From the NCBI GenBank assembly GCA_965221175.1, contig OZ244867.1, positions 1,550,001 to 1,614,000 on the forward strand: a stretch of DNA of 64,000 nucleotides. Direction: 5' to 3'. The position numbers were made by a program, and so were the translations under genes. Shown here piece after piece: positions 47,166 through 56,644 of this stretch (the stretch's first letter is position 1; each line of letters starts with the position of its first letter). This stretch comes from JAJDZL01 sp965221175. Its GTDB lineage: Bacteria > Pseudomonadota > Gammaproteobacteria > Arenicellales > JAJDZL01. The notes beneath the pieces were generated by a model that saw only the letters and a program-made list of their open reading frames with translations, did no database searches and was not told where the DNA came from.

Positions 47166-47848
47166 GCGAACCCACCCCGAAACAAGACGCGCTACACGCG
47201 CAAGAGGTCTCGACCATAACGATTGCGAACTATAACCGAATGGCGGTTGCTTACTGTCACGGCACGGCAAATCATGACGTCAGCCAGAACATCGCAGCCT
47301 TACTTGAGGCGATCAAGGGCGAGGCGCCCTACGTCATTCTCGATCTAGGCTGTGGGCCCGGCCGGGATCTGTGCCGGTTCAAAGCACTCGGCCACGAGGC
47401 GGTAGGTCTGGACGGCTCGGGCGAGCTCGCCGGTATCGCACGCACTAAAACGGATTGTGAGGTGCTGCATCAAAACTTCCTCACGCTTGATCTGCCATTC
47501 GCCCGCTTCGACGGGATTTTCGCGAACGCCTCGCTGTTCCACGTGCCGGTCAGCCAACTCGCCCGGGTCCTCGGCGACCTCGCCGCGACCCTCAAGCTCG
47601 GCGGCATTCTGTTGTGCTCGAACCCGCGGGGCCACAACGAGGAAGGCTGGGCCGATGGGCGCTACGGCTGTTTCCATGATCTAGAAACGTGGCGCACCTA
47701 CGTTACCGGCGCAGGCTTTAAGGAGCTGCACCACTACTACCGCCCGACAGGCCGGCCGCGGGCTGAACAGCCATGGCTCGTCACGGTCTGGCGCAGAAGT
47801 CCGGAAATAAGCCCAAATAACGTCCCAGCGCACCTATGTCCACCGTAG
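47162..47848 (+). CDS. Class I SAM-dependent methyltransferase
   Basis: 228 residues from the ATG at 47162, overlapping the GNAT stop; a longer frame upstream lies inside the GNAT gene and is rejected. SAM motif VILDLGCGPGRDLCRFKALG (motif I), then GLDGSGELAGIA and FDGIFANASLFHVPVSQLAR. UbiE/methyltransferase-11 type; the target is unknown. It ends 2 bases before the first 476-bp repeat. Confidence 0.9.
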   Translation: MSEPTPKQDALHAQEVSTITIANYNRMAVAYCHGTANHDVSQNIAALLEAIKGEAPYVILDLGCGPGRDLCRFKALGHEAVGLDGSGELAGIARTKTDCEVLHQNFLTLDLPFARFDGIFANASLFHVPVSQLARVLGDLAATLKLGGILLCSNPRGHNEEGWADGRYGCFHDLETWRTYVTGAGFKELHHYYRPTGRPRAEQPWLVTVWRRSPEISPNNVPAHLCPP

Positions 47849-47850
47849 CG

Positions 47851-48326
47851 ATTCCTAAAGCTAGGTTGAACAGCTAGTGGAAAGGAGCTGCAAAAAAGGC
47901 AACATGATGAATGTCAAAAATTCGACGCATCGCCTTTAATCACGCCCCGTGGGGGAGAATTGAGTAATTCAGGCAAAACGCTCCAGAATTCTACATAATG
48001 CTCGAATATCGGGCTTTTTTCGGTGGAATCGATATTTTACGCTTGCCGTTTCGTGTAGACCCTACGCGAGTTTGCGAGCACAAAAATTCTCTCATTGGAA
48101 GCTCACTTGGGAGGATGGCTGGGATTGGGCACCGTTTGACTGTCAACATACTTCGTATACCAAGCTGGAAACCAAGCGATCGGCAACAAAACAACCATGG
48201 CACCAGGAGAGCACCTTGCGAAAAACCAATCTGCGCTTCGACATTGCTCCCCATAAAAGCTACTATGAGAAGGACGGAAGCACATGGATCAATCCCGACC
48301 ACCAGCACGCGGACATTTACGTTTTC
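47851..48326 (+). repeat. 476-bp direct repeat, left copy
   Basis: Nearly identical to 56645-57120 in the same orientation. Begins ATTCCTAAAGCTAGG and ends within the codons for HADIYVF, where the two copies diverge. The two copies bracket the 8.3-kb stretch with the permease, quiC and lig genes. The right part encodes a fragment of the same protein that continues further in the right copy, so each copy includes the 5' portion of a broken gene. Confidence 0.88.
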
Positions 48327-48407
48327 CCAATTATCACTAAAATTAAGTCCTTTTTTGATATAATGAGTAGTATGTATGTTGTTGTTTAAATTTACAAATA
48401 TTGAAGC

Positions 48408-48848
48408 ATGAGAAATCAAACACAGTTTCAAAAAGACCTCATTCTGACAGAATTCATCGCCTCCTACGGAACCGAGGAGCAATGCTTCGAGGCACTCTAC
48501 AGGTGGCGCTGGGGGAATGGCTTCAAATGCCCGCACTACGGGCATCAGCAAAGCTGTCAGCTGAACACCCGAAAACTCCAGCAATTCCACCCGCAGACAT
48601 CGGTGACGGCAGGCACCAAATTCAACTCGACCAAATTGCTGCTGAGCGTATGGTTTCTGGCTTACGTTAGATGGTTATTAGGAAACCTGATAGATTGGCA
48701 AACGGCACCGAATCTGGACGGGCGCAGCACGGTCTCCGATACCAACCCACCGCACACGTTCTTCTATCCAATGATGGGTTGGTCATATTTACGCCGTACA
48801 GAACCGGTCAAATCTAGGTTTGCGAAGTCGAAGTTCACCGAGAGTTAG
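48408..48848 (+). pseudogene. IS1595-family transposase remnant
   Basis: The frame begins MRNQTQFQKDLILTEFIASY and continues EEQCFEALYRWRWGNGFKCP, with a zinc-binding start altered to CPHYGHQQSC, then QTSVTAGTKFNSTKLLLSVW. This is the N-terminal third of an IS1595 (ISXO2-like) transposase. After about residue 85 the similarity is lost and the DDE core is missing, so it is not functional. Confidence 0.7.
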
Positions 48849-48946
48849 AGTTTGGTAACAACGTAGAATGACGCCCGTAGTCGTAGCGGTCCACTACAAA
48901 ATGGGATTTGGCATTGACAATCCATCCTCGAAGTTCGGATTCCAAC

Positions 48947-50692
48947 ATGAATCGTGACAATTCCGAAAGACGCATGGGCGTTAGCTATCAGCCCGTCGAA
49001 AAGCCTCCTGCGGCGCTCGCTTTCGGTCTCGGCCTGCAACTCGCCTTTCTCAGTGTGGCCGCCATGGTGTTGATCCCAACAATTGTGATCCGGGCCGGTG
49101 GCGGGTCCGAAGCCTATCTGTCATGGGCATTGTTCGCCGCAGTTGCAGTCTGCGGTGTAACCACAATGCTACAAGCAATCCGGATCGGTCGGATCGGTGC
49201 GGGTTATGTACTCATAACGAATGCCACAGGAGCTTCCATCGCGGTCTCTGTAGCAGCGATTGCCGAGGGAGGTCCGGCGATGCTCGCCACCCTTCTTCTA
49301 GTCTCGTCGTTTGTTCCCATCGTGTTTTCTTCGTGTCTCGCTCTATTCCGACGAATCCTGACCCCGACCGTCTCAGGAACGGTAATTATGCTGATACCGG
49401 TAACGATTATTCCGATCGTCTTCGGCATGCTGACAGACGTGCCGGACGGGAGCCCGATGTCAGCCGCTCCGCTGAGCGCTCTTGCGACCTTGCTTGTCAT
49501 TACCGGTATAGCGCTGAGAGCGACTGGGGTGATGCGTCTCTGGGCGCCGGTTATCGGTGTCGTCTTCGGCTCCGTGGTTGCCGGATTTTATGGACTCTAC
49601 GACATCGGCCGCGTTGCCGAGGCTCCGTGGTTCGGTCTTCCAGAGGGCGGATGGCCTGGCCTCGATCTCGGCTTTGGGCCGGTTTTCTGGACACTTCTTC
49701 CTGGGTTCGTACTAGTAGCCCTCATCTGCACCGTTCAATCGATGAGCGCTGCGATTGCCATTCAGCGCGTGTCTTGGCGCATACCTCGGGCGGTGGATTT
49801 CCAGGCAGTGCAGGGTACGGTGGCCGCCGCCGGAATAGGAAACATGCTGTCTGCTCTCGCTGGGACACTGTCGAATACGACCCATTCGACGAGCGTATCG
49901 GTGGTCGAGTTGACCGGAGTTGCCGCCCGCGGTGTTGGAATTGCCGCTGGGGCAGTGTTCATTGCCTTGTCGTTTCTCCCCAAGGCACTTGCTGTAGTCT
50001 TGGCGATTCCGGGTCCGGTTGCGGCAGCCTATCTCACCGTGCTGTTGGTAATGCTTTTCGTAGTTGGCACCAAGATAGTCGTTCAGGACGGGATCGACTA
50101 TCGCAAAAGCCTTGTCGCTGGTGTTGCGTTCTGTGTCGGGGTCGGTTTCCAGAGCGGTGTGATATTCCCCGAGAATTTCTCGGAGTTCGCGGGCGGTATT
50201 CTACGCAATGGAATGACCACTGGCGGGATCGTTGCCATCCTCATAACGTTGTTCGTCGAGGTGGCGAAGCCTCGCCGCAGACGGATCGAGATGGAATTCA
50301 ATGTCTCTACCCTGCCGAAAATCAGGGAGTTTCTCGAGGAGTTCGTATCCCGTGGTGGTTGGGATGCAACGATGGCTTTCCGCCTCAATGCCGCCGCTGA
50401 GGAGACTTTGTTAACGCTCTTGGAACAAGATGAGGGTGACAAAAAACACCAACGCCGCCGTCTGCTTCTGATAGTGCACAAGGAAGACGGCGGGGCGGGG
50501 CTTGAGTTCGTTGTCTCCACCGACGAGGAGAACCTTCAGGACAGAATTGCGCTGCTCGGCGAGTGCAACACCGAAGATCTGATTGATCGAGACGTTTCAC
50601 TTCGGCTATTGCGGCATCACGCGTCCTCGGTCCACCATCAGAAATACCATGAAACGGATATCGTAACCGTCCGCGTGAAAGCTTCAGAGTAG
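48947..50692 (+). CDS. NCS2-type permease with C-terminal HATPase-like domain
   Basis: 581 residues from the ATG at 48947; an in-frame TTG at 48908 is possible. Residues about 20-440 are a polytopic nucleobase/ascorbate (NCS2) permease with LISNA-like AGYVLITNATGASIAVSVAA, LSNTTHSTSVSVVELTGVAA (the conserved NxxxxxxSxS-like helix) and about 12 membrane segments. From about residue 455 there is a cytoplasmic RsbW-like HATPase fold (EFNVSTLPKIREFLEEFVSR, AFRLNAAAEETLLTLLEQDE, VSLRLLRHHASSVHHQKY). Its N-box Asn and glycine-rich ATP loops look degenerate. Substrate unknown; it heads the lig region. Confidence 0.85.
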   Translation: MNRDNSERRMGVSYQPVEKPPAALAFGLGLQLAFLSVAAMVLIPTIVIRAGGGSEAYLSWALFAAVAVCGVTTMLQAIRIGRIGAGYVLITNATGASIAVSVAAIAEGGPAMLATLLLVSSFVPIVFSSCLALFRRILTPTVSGTVIMLIPVTIIPIVFGMLTDVPDGSPMSAAPLSALATLLVITGIALRATGVMRLWAPVIGVVFGSVVAGFYGLYDIGRVAEAPWFGLPEGGWPGLDLGFGPVFWTLLPGFVLVALICTVQSMSAAIAIQRVSWRIPRAVDFQAVQGTVAAAGIGNMLSALAGTLSNTTHSTSVSVVELTGVAARGVGIAAGAVFIALSFLPKALAVVLAIPGPVAAAYLTVLLVMLFVVGTKIVVQDGIDYRKSLVAGVAFCVGVGFQSGVIFPENFSEFAGGILRNGMTTGGIVAILITLFVEVAKPRRRRIEMEFNVSTLPKIREFLEEFVSRGGWDATMAFRLNAAAEETLLTLLEQDEGDKKHQRRRLLLIVHKEDGGAGLEFVVSTDEENLQDRIALLGECNTEDLIDRDVSLRLLRHHASSVHHQKYHETDIVTVRVKASE

Positions 50693-51386
50693 ATTTGCGA
50701 TGGTCAGCCTTGATTAGGTCAAATTAAGGCTTCCGCATAGTAGTCATATTTTCATTGATTTTGATCTCAAGTGTTGGTATCAAACACCCATGACCAGGCT
50801 TTTAGTCACCCCGAAAGCATGAAATAGGCGTCACACTCAAAATCGCTTATCTTCCATTATTCGCCAGCCAGTTTTCACGTTTTCAGAAAATATTGAACAA
50901 GCTGATGTAGTAGCGCAGACGGAACTGTGACCGATCAATAATTGGTGGAAAAGATGATATATTCCCTGAACTCAAACTGGTCGAAACGGTTGGTGAGGTG
51001 CCCCGAATTGTACCCGACTCCAAATGTTGTGGACGTGCGGTGATGGCTACAGCCGCTTGCTCCGCAAAGGCTCTTAACCTCGTGGCGCATCAACACTTGT
51101 ATTTACCGAGATTTTGGACTCTTTTACTAATACTGTTTCGCGACTGTACTCGGTAATTTTCCACACTTACACTGACCAAGGTGAACCTGCAAGGATATCC
51201 CGAACTCTTATTACAATGTCTGCAAAGTCGATGGATTTGCAGCAATAGGCGTTTGAGCTACTGAAAACTGATCTCTTCATGCTTGTTTTCAGTACAACTG
51301 CAGGTGGATTTCCCCTATATCGCCGACATGGCGCCAGATTTTGGGGAAATTCGATGAAATTCTGGTTTGAGGAATTCCACTAGCCG
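50693..51386. other. Gene-free stretch between the permease and quiC
   Basis: About 690 bases with no credible gene on either strand and no recognisable IS part. It separates two convergent genes, so it need not hold promoters. Origin unknown. Confidence 0.45.
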
Positions 51387-53276
51387 CTATTTCCCGAGGT
51401 TACCCTTCGATCTAAGAAATCGTTTCTGAGCCGCGATCCGGAAAGGGGCATTTGCGATACCATATCCATCGTAACCGTTTTTCCTTTCAACGATCTCAAA
51501 AAACAATCCATCGCTATAGGGTAAGCTGTAGTTGTGGAAAAATTCGCCGTTTTTACTCTTGTCATAAAGCACGTTCGCCGCTTTCATTCGGTTCAGCAGA
51601 TCGGCCGAAAGGTCGTAGCGGGCTGCAAGGTCTTCGTAATAGTTCAGCGAAATCGACAGCGGTACAAACCCGTTGGCAGCCATGCGCTCTGCACTGGCGA
51701 AGATGTCGTTGGTTACAAACGCGATATGTTGGGTTGTTGAGCCTAATCTGTCGGCCAGAGATTGCGTTTCAATAGTTCGTTGTGACGCCGCGCTCGACAG
51801 GCTCCAACGCAGATTCTTGTCATGAGTCTCAATCGCCTGAGACTGGTACAGTCCATCAAGACCAATCACTTCGACTATGGGTGTTTTTTCCACATTGAAA
51901 ATGGACGAATAGAAAAGTGACCAGCTCATCATTTCGTCGTAGTCCATGGCTGCGCCAAGATGATCAATCCGGACCAGCGTCGCGCCTTTATCACTCGGTA
52001 GATCTATCTGGACAAACTCGTTTTTCCAGGTATCGGAAAGTTCACGGGAGTTGTCAATGAAATGCATGACAGAACCTCCAACGCTGCGGAAGGCAGGGAT
52101 TTCCAACTCGCCAGGACCAATAGGCTGAGCGAACGGGTAGGCTTCCATTGCGTCCGCACGCGTGACCGTCGCAGTCGTGTCAGCAACACGAAAACCGATA
52201 TCACACACGCTCGTGCCATGGATCAAATATACGGAATGTGCAAAGCCGGAAGTTTCAGTATTCACGACGATTTTAATGGCGTTCTGCTGCCAGAGCTCCA
52301 TAGACTTTGACTTATGTGTGCCGACATGAGCAAAACCCATGGTCCCAAGGATTTTCGTTATCTGATGCGCTTTCTCGGTGGTGCTTGTGAACTCGACGTA
52401 TTCAACACCTTCAATATCAATTCTGGACGGGATGTCAGGGAACCCGAGCGGTGCCTTAGGCTCTGCCCGACGAACTTGATCCATCACGTATATGAGCGAT
52501 CGATGCCCGTCCCGGGACAGGCTCTTTGGTCTGCCACTGCGAATCTGATCGTAGAAGATCTCAAGACTGATCGGGCCGTTGTATCCCGTCGCAGCAACCG
52601 CTCGCATGAAATCAAGTACAGGCAGGTTGCCCTCTCCGGGCATGCATCTGAAATGGCGTGAACAGTACAGCAGATCCATCTCGATTGCAGGGGCGTCAGC
52701 CAGTTGAACGCAGAAGATCCGGTCGCCTGGAATGCGACGGATCGTTTCCGGGTCAATTCGGCGGGCAAGTGTATGAAAACTGTCGAGGGCTAGACCGATA
52801 TTGGGATGATTGGCACGACGCACCACCTCCCACGCGTCACGATGATCATTGACGTGCCGACCCCAGGCTAGCGCCTCGTAACCTACGCGCAGCTTACGTG
52901 CGGCAGCCCGCTCTCCAAGCTCGGCGAAGTCATCGGCAGCACGATCTATCCCGCCATAGGCGTGTGGGTTTATCGAAGAACAAACCAGAAGAAGATCAGT
53001 ACCAAGTTCCTGCATGAGGTCAAACTTGCGCTCGGCACGGTCAAAGGCTTTCCGTCTTAGCGCGGTCGGCAGACCTTCAAAATCTCGGAACGGCTGGAAC
53101 AGTATGATCTCTAACCCATAGTCTCGAACCCGTTGACCGACTTCTCGTGGTGAGCCTGTATCGGCGAGAAAATCCTGTTCAAAAATCTCAATCCCATCAA
53201 AACCGGCGGCGGTGATGGCTTCAAGTTTTTCGCTCAGGTTGCCAGAAATTGAGACGGTGGCGATCCCGGTGCGCAT
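51387..53276 (-). CDS. quiC: 3-dehydroshikimate dehydratase, two-domain type
   Basis: 629 residues, the length of Pseudomonas QuiC1. Residues 1-275 are a xylose-isomerase-like TIM barrel with metal ligands E134 (GYEALAWG), D165 (ALDSFH), Q191 (FCVQLADA) and E239 (SLEIFYD). Residues about 290-610 are two vicinal-oxygen-chelate modules like 4-hydroxyphenylpyruvate dioxygenase (VEYVEFTSTTEKAHQITKIL, VRIDHLGAAMDYDEMMSWSL). It dehydrates 3-dehydroshikimate to protocatechuate, the substrate of the LigAB enzyme encoded 2.4 kb away on the other strand. Cytoplasmic. Confidence 0.92.
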   Translation of the reverse strand: MRTGIATVSISGNLSEKLEAITAAGFDGIEIFEQDFLADTGSPREVGQRVRDYGLEIILFQPFRDFEGLPTALRRKAFDRAERKFDLMQELGTDLLLVCSSINPHAYGGIDRAADDFAELGERAAARKLRVGYEALAWGRHVNDHRDAWEVVRRANHPNIGLALDSFHTLARRIDPETIRRIPGDRIFCVQLADAPAIEMDLLYCSRHFRCMPGEGNLPVLDFMRAVAATGYNGPISLEIFYDQIRSGRPKSLSRDGHRSLIYVMDQVRRAEPKAPLGFPDIPSRIDIEGVEYVEFTSTTEKAHQITKILGTMGFAHVGTHKSKSMELWQQNAIKIVVNTETSGFAHSVYLIHGTSVCDIGFRVADTTATVTRADAMEAYPFAQPIGPGELEIPAFRSVGGSVMHFIDNSRELSDTWKNEFVQIDLPSDKGATLVRIDHLGAAMDYDEMMSWSLFYSSIFNVEKTPIVEVIGLDGLYQSQAIETHDKNLRWSLSSAASQRTIETQSLADRLGSTTQHIAFVTNDIFASAERMAANGFVPLSISLNYYEDLAARYDLSADLLNRMKAANVLYDKSKNGEFFHNYSLPYSDGLFFEIVERKNGYDGYGIANAPFRIAAQKRFLRSKGNLGK

Positions 53277-53825
53277 GCTTCACTCTGTTCCGTTAAACAA
53301 ACTCAAACCTGTCTAATCATGTTTAAGCGAACTTTCTGCTTCACCGAGGCTGGCTTCTTTCTGATCTTGTGACCCAAACCAGTACTTCCGCTCCACAGGC
53401 AGAAACCGTGGAACATACGATGCAATTCTCTAGGTTGATAGCAGCATTCCTGTCCCGATTATGTTTCGTGCCACGTTGAGGGCACGCCCAACCAAGCTAG
53501 GAGGTGCGCTTGCGACACCCATCAACACTAATTTGGTGGTGGTCAAGTCCTAGAATTCCTGTAAATGCGGAGACTTGGTACATCAGTGATTACCTCGAAT
53601 TTGTGAATTTTATTCTACACCAGTTCGGCGGTAAACATACAATCCACCAATCTTGGCTGCACTTCGGCGTTTCTTGACCGGTTTCTTGGGTTGTTCATTG
53701 TTTGGTTCAGTCGGATACATTTCTGGAAGCAGTTTTTGAATCTACTGGCACTCGATTTCACTGAACTGATGACGGTTCCAGGAATCAATAAGCCAGGTCT
53801 GCACCGCGATCACCAGTTTCGTCAG
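53277..53825. other. Gene-free stretch upstream of quiC
   Basis: No intact gene. The quiC promoter should lie here on the minus strand. The right part merges into a decayed IS256-type transposase gene. Confidence 0.45.
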
Positions 53826-54235
53826 CTACTTTTTCTGCCACAGGTGCAAGCCCACCTTGGTTCGTCGACGCTCTTCAACGAAACTGCGCTCCACCAGGTT
53901 CTCTGTGCGCGCCTGCTGACGATTGCGCGGTGGAACCACAGGGTGATTTAGCGATGCATCTTGTTCATCACTCAAACAACGATAGGCCTCTGGAAACTGA
54001 GTCCGATACCTTTTGATCAACCGATCAAGACGACGATTCGCCACTTTGATCGTCGGTGTATCCCGCCTGTCAAACACCAAGGCTCGAAACTCAGACTAAT
54101 GTTTAGGCGGAACTTTCTGTTGCAGATTTTGCAACAAGTGAAACCAGCAATACAGCCATGTGCCGTTTCCAATCGCTTCCATTCAAGTCGGCGGCGATTG
54201 CTGCAAATTCTTCGAGAACGTCGGTCACACACAGG
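53826..54235 (-). pseudogene. IS256/mutator-family transposase remnant
   Basis: On the minus strand WLYCWFHLLQNLQQKVPPKH (the mutator WxRCxxHxxxN block) lies near 54160-54105, followed in another frame by RLIKRYRTQFPEAYRCLSDE and RNRQQARTENLVERSFVEER with RRRTKVGLHLW. These are the ordered C-terminal blocks of IS256-type transposases, broken by frameshifts and deletions. No ends could be found. It lies directly upstream of ligC. Confidence 0.75.
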
Positions 54236-54286
54236 ATTTATTGTTAAAATATTTCCACGAAAACACAAAGTAGAGACGTTTCTGGA

Positions 54287-55231
54287 ATGAAATTATGTGT
54301 TGCCGGTCAAGGTGCTTTTGGACAGAAACATCTTCAGGGGCTGGCGCGAATCGATGGGGTAGAAGTAGTTTCTTTGGCCGGTGGGTCGCCCGCTACGACG
54401 GAGGCTGTGGCCAAAAAGTTCGGTATTCCTCACTGGAGCACGGATCTGGCGGAGAGTCTGGAGCAGCCTGGTGTCGAGGCCGCAATACTGACCACACCAA
54501 CGCAGATTCATGCCGAGCAGGCGGAACAGTGCATGCGTGCTGGCAAGCACGTTGAGGTTGAGATTCCGATGGCCGATGGGCTCGCCGACTCCGAGCGCCT
54601 GGTTCGGGTACAGGAAGAGACCGGGCTAGTCGCGATGGTCGGACACACCCGACGCTTCAATCCCAGCCACCAGTGGATACATCGGAGAATTCAGTCGGGA
54701 GAATTGACGATCCAGCAGATGGATGTGCAGACCTATTTTTTTCGACGTGCCAATATCAACGCGGCGGGCCAGCCTAGAAGCTGGACCGACCATCTGCTCT
54801 GGCATCACGCCTGCCACACCGTGGATCTCTTCCAGTATCAAACGGGGGAAGTGGCCTCGGAAGTGTATGCCCTGCAAGGCCCCATGCATCCAGAGTTAGG
54901 GATTGCTATGGACATGAGTATCGGCCTGAAAGTGCCCTCGGGGGCGATCTGCACGCTTTCTCTGTCTTTCAACAACGATGGACCTCTAGGTACTTTCTTC
55001 CGTTACATCTGCGACAACGGAACGTTTATCGCCCGGTATGATGATCTGTTCGATGGGAAGGAGAATCCCATCGACGTCTTGAACGTCGACGTTTCCACAG
55101 ACGGTATTGAGCTCCAGGACCGAGAATTCCTGGCGGCAATCAGAGAGGGTCGCGAGCCAAACGCGAGCTTCGCACAGTGCTTGCACACTATGCAGACATT
55201 GGATCGTTTGGAGCAGAGTCTCAAGAGTTGA
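54287..55231 (+). CDS. ligC: 4-carboxy-2-hydroxymuconate-6-semialdehyde dehydrogenase
   Basis: 314 residues of the Gfo/Idh/MocA fold. NAD(P) motif VAGQGAFGQKHLQGL at the N-terminus, then HVEVEIPMADGLADSERLV, MVGHTRRFNPSHQWIHRRI and RSWTDHLLWHHACHTVDLFQ, which match the LigC branch. It oxidises the ring-cleavage product of protocatechuate to 2-pyrone-4,6-dicarboxylate. Directly followed by ligA (stop and start overlap) and ligB, forming ligC-ligA-ligB. Confidence 0.92.
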   Translation: MKLCVAGQGAFGQKHLQGLARIDGVEVVSLAGGSPATTEAVAKKFGIPHWSTDLAESLEQPGVEAAILTTPTQIHAEQAEQCMRAGKHVEVEIPMADGLADSERLVRVQEETGLVAMVGHTRRFNPSHQWIHRRIQSGELTIQQMDVQTYFFRRANINAAGQPRSWTDHLLWHHACHTVDLFQYQTGEVASEVYALQGPMHPELGIAMDMSIGLKVPSGAICTLSLSFNNDGPLGTFFRYICDNGTFIARYDDLFDGKENPIDVLNVDVSTDGIELQDREFLAAIREGREPNASFAQCLHTMQTLDRLEQSLKS

Positions 55232-55638
55232 ATCTGCGTGGTGCCATTGTGACGAACACGAGAGAATTCGAGGACATTCCCGGCACCTATCTTTTTAATA
55301 AGGATCGGTGTCATGAGGGCTACTATCTGAACATGTTCTGCATGTCGTTGAAAAAACCCGATAACCGTGAATCTTTCCGTGCGGACGAGGGAGCCTACCT
55401 CGACAAATTCCCATTGACGGAGGAGCAGCGGAGATGTGTGCTAGAGCGGGATTGGCTCGGCATGATTCACGTCGGATGTAACATCTATTACATCTCGAAG
55501 CTGGGTGCAACCGACGGACGGTCGTTTCAATACCTGGCGGGCGCCATGTCGGGCATGACTCAAGAGGAGTACCGTGACATGATGGTGGCGGGTGGTCGGT
55601 TGATAGACGGCAACCGAAGTAAATCGGAGAAGAAGTAA
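55228..55638 (+). CDS. ligA: Protocatechuate 4,5-dioxygenase alpha subunit
   Basis: 136 residues if started at the TTG overlapping the ligC stop (TTGA); a GTG at 55249 is an alternative and the start is uncertain. FEDIPGTYLFNKDRCHEGYY, SFRADEGAYLDKFPLTEEQR and GRSFQYLAGAMSGMTQEEYR match LigA throughout. It shapes the active site of the LigAB dioxygenase. Its stop overlaps the ligB start by one base. Confidence 0.92.
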   Translation: MNLRGAIVTNTREFEDIPGTYLFNKDRCHEGYYLNMFCMSLKKPDNRESFRADEGAYLDKFPLTEEQRRCVLERDWLGMIHVGCNIYYISKLGATDGRSFQYLAGAMSGMTQEEYRDMMVAGGRLIDGNRSKSEKK

Positions 55639-56480
55639 TGGCGCGCATTGTGGCGGGACTTGCAACTTCCCACGTGCCAGCGATCGGCACAGCAATCGAT
55701 CAGGGTACGACGGACGAGCCCTACTGGAAGCAGTTATTCGACGGTTATGTTCCCGTGCGGGAATGGTTGGCCGCGGTTGATCCTGACGTTGTCGTGCTGG
55801 CCTACAACGATCACGCGACGACATTTTCGCTGGAAGTGATTCCCACATTCGCCATCGGTGTGGCAGCCGAATTTGCGCCAGCGGACGAAGGCTGGGGACC
55901 ACGCCCGGTACCGGTTGTTAAAGGTAATCCAAGTCTGGCGTGGCACTTAGCTGAGTCGTTGATCCTGGATGAGTTCGACATGACTATCGTCAACGAGATG
56001 GATGTGGATCATGGGTTGACTGTGCCACTTTCCATCACCTGCGGTGAGCCGGAGGAGTGGCCTTTTTCGGTGGTCCCATTGGTAGTCAACGTGATTCAGT
56101 ATCCACCACCCACCGGAAAGCGATGTTTCAACCTGGGACAAGCAATCGGCAAGGCCGTGGAGACGTACGAGGAGGACCTCAAGGTGGTGGTGTTCGGCAC
56201 CGGTGGGATGTCTCACCAACTCCACGGTGAACGCGCTGGCGTTATAAATCAGGAATTCGACAAGTGTTTCCTGGACAATCTCACTCGAAACCCTCAGCGC
56301 TTAATCGACCTGCCTCACATCGAGTACGTTCGCGAATCCGGTGCAGAAGGTATCGAGATGGTCATGTGGCTAATCATGCTGGGTGCACTCAAGGGTGAGA
56401 TCACCGAAGTCTACCGGCACTATCACGTACCCGCGTCCAATACCGCCGCGGGATTGATCATCCTCGAAAATCAGGCGTGA
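55638..56480 (+). CDS. ligB: Protocatechuate 4,5-dioxygenase beta subunit
   Basis: 280 residues. Class III extradiol dioxygenase with iron ligands His12 (LATSHVPAIG), His59 (AYNDHATTF) and a Glu in GAEGIEMVMW (237 or 240). The catalytic His is in GTGGMSHQLHGERAG. It cleaves protocatechuate between carbons 4 and 5. Slightly shorter than Sphingobium LigB. Last gene of ligC-ligA-ligB; the right 476-bp repeat starts 164 bases later. Confidence 0.94.
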   Translation: MARIVAGLATSHVPAIGTAIDQGTTDEPYWKQLFDGYVPVREWLAAVDPDVVVLAYNDHATTFSLEVIPTFAIGVAAEFAPADEGWGPRPVPVVKGNPSLAWHLAESLILDEFDMTIVNEMDVDHGLTVPLSITCGEPEEWPFSVVPLVVNVIQYPPPTGKRCFNLGQAIGKAVETYEEDLKVVVFGTGGMSHQLHGERAGVINQEFDKCFLDNLTRNPQRLIDLPHIEYVRESGAEGIEMVMWLIMLGALKGEITEVYRHYHVPASNTAAGLIILENQA

Positions 56481-56644
56481 TTTTTGACGCGGTCGAACAC
56501 GATACCCGTGTTACGGTATTGATCGAGGTATAGTCGACATTTCATTGACCCGAGCGGCGGATTCGCGCCCACATCCGCATCTGCGTTTCAACTCTGGCGC
56601 TACTTGATTCCGTACCGCGCACCACTGAACAGAGATCCATCTAC

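Noticed and set aside
49123..50400. Long plus-strand frame of 425 codons within the permease gene
   Set aside because: A +1 shadow rich in Arg and Cys; the permease frame has membrane helices and family motifs.
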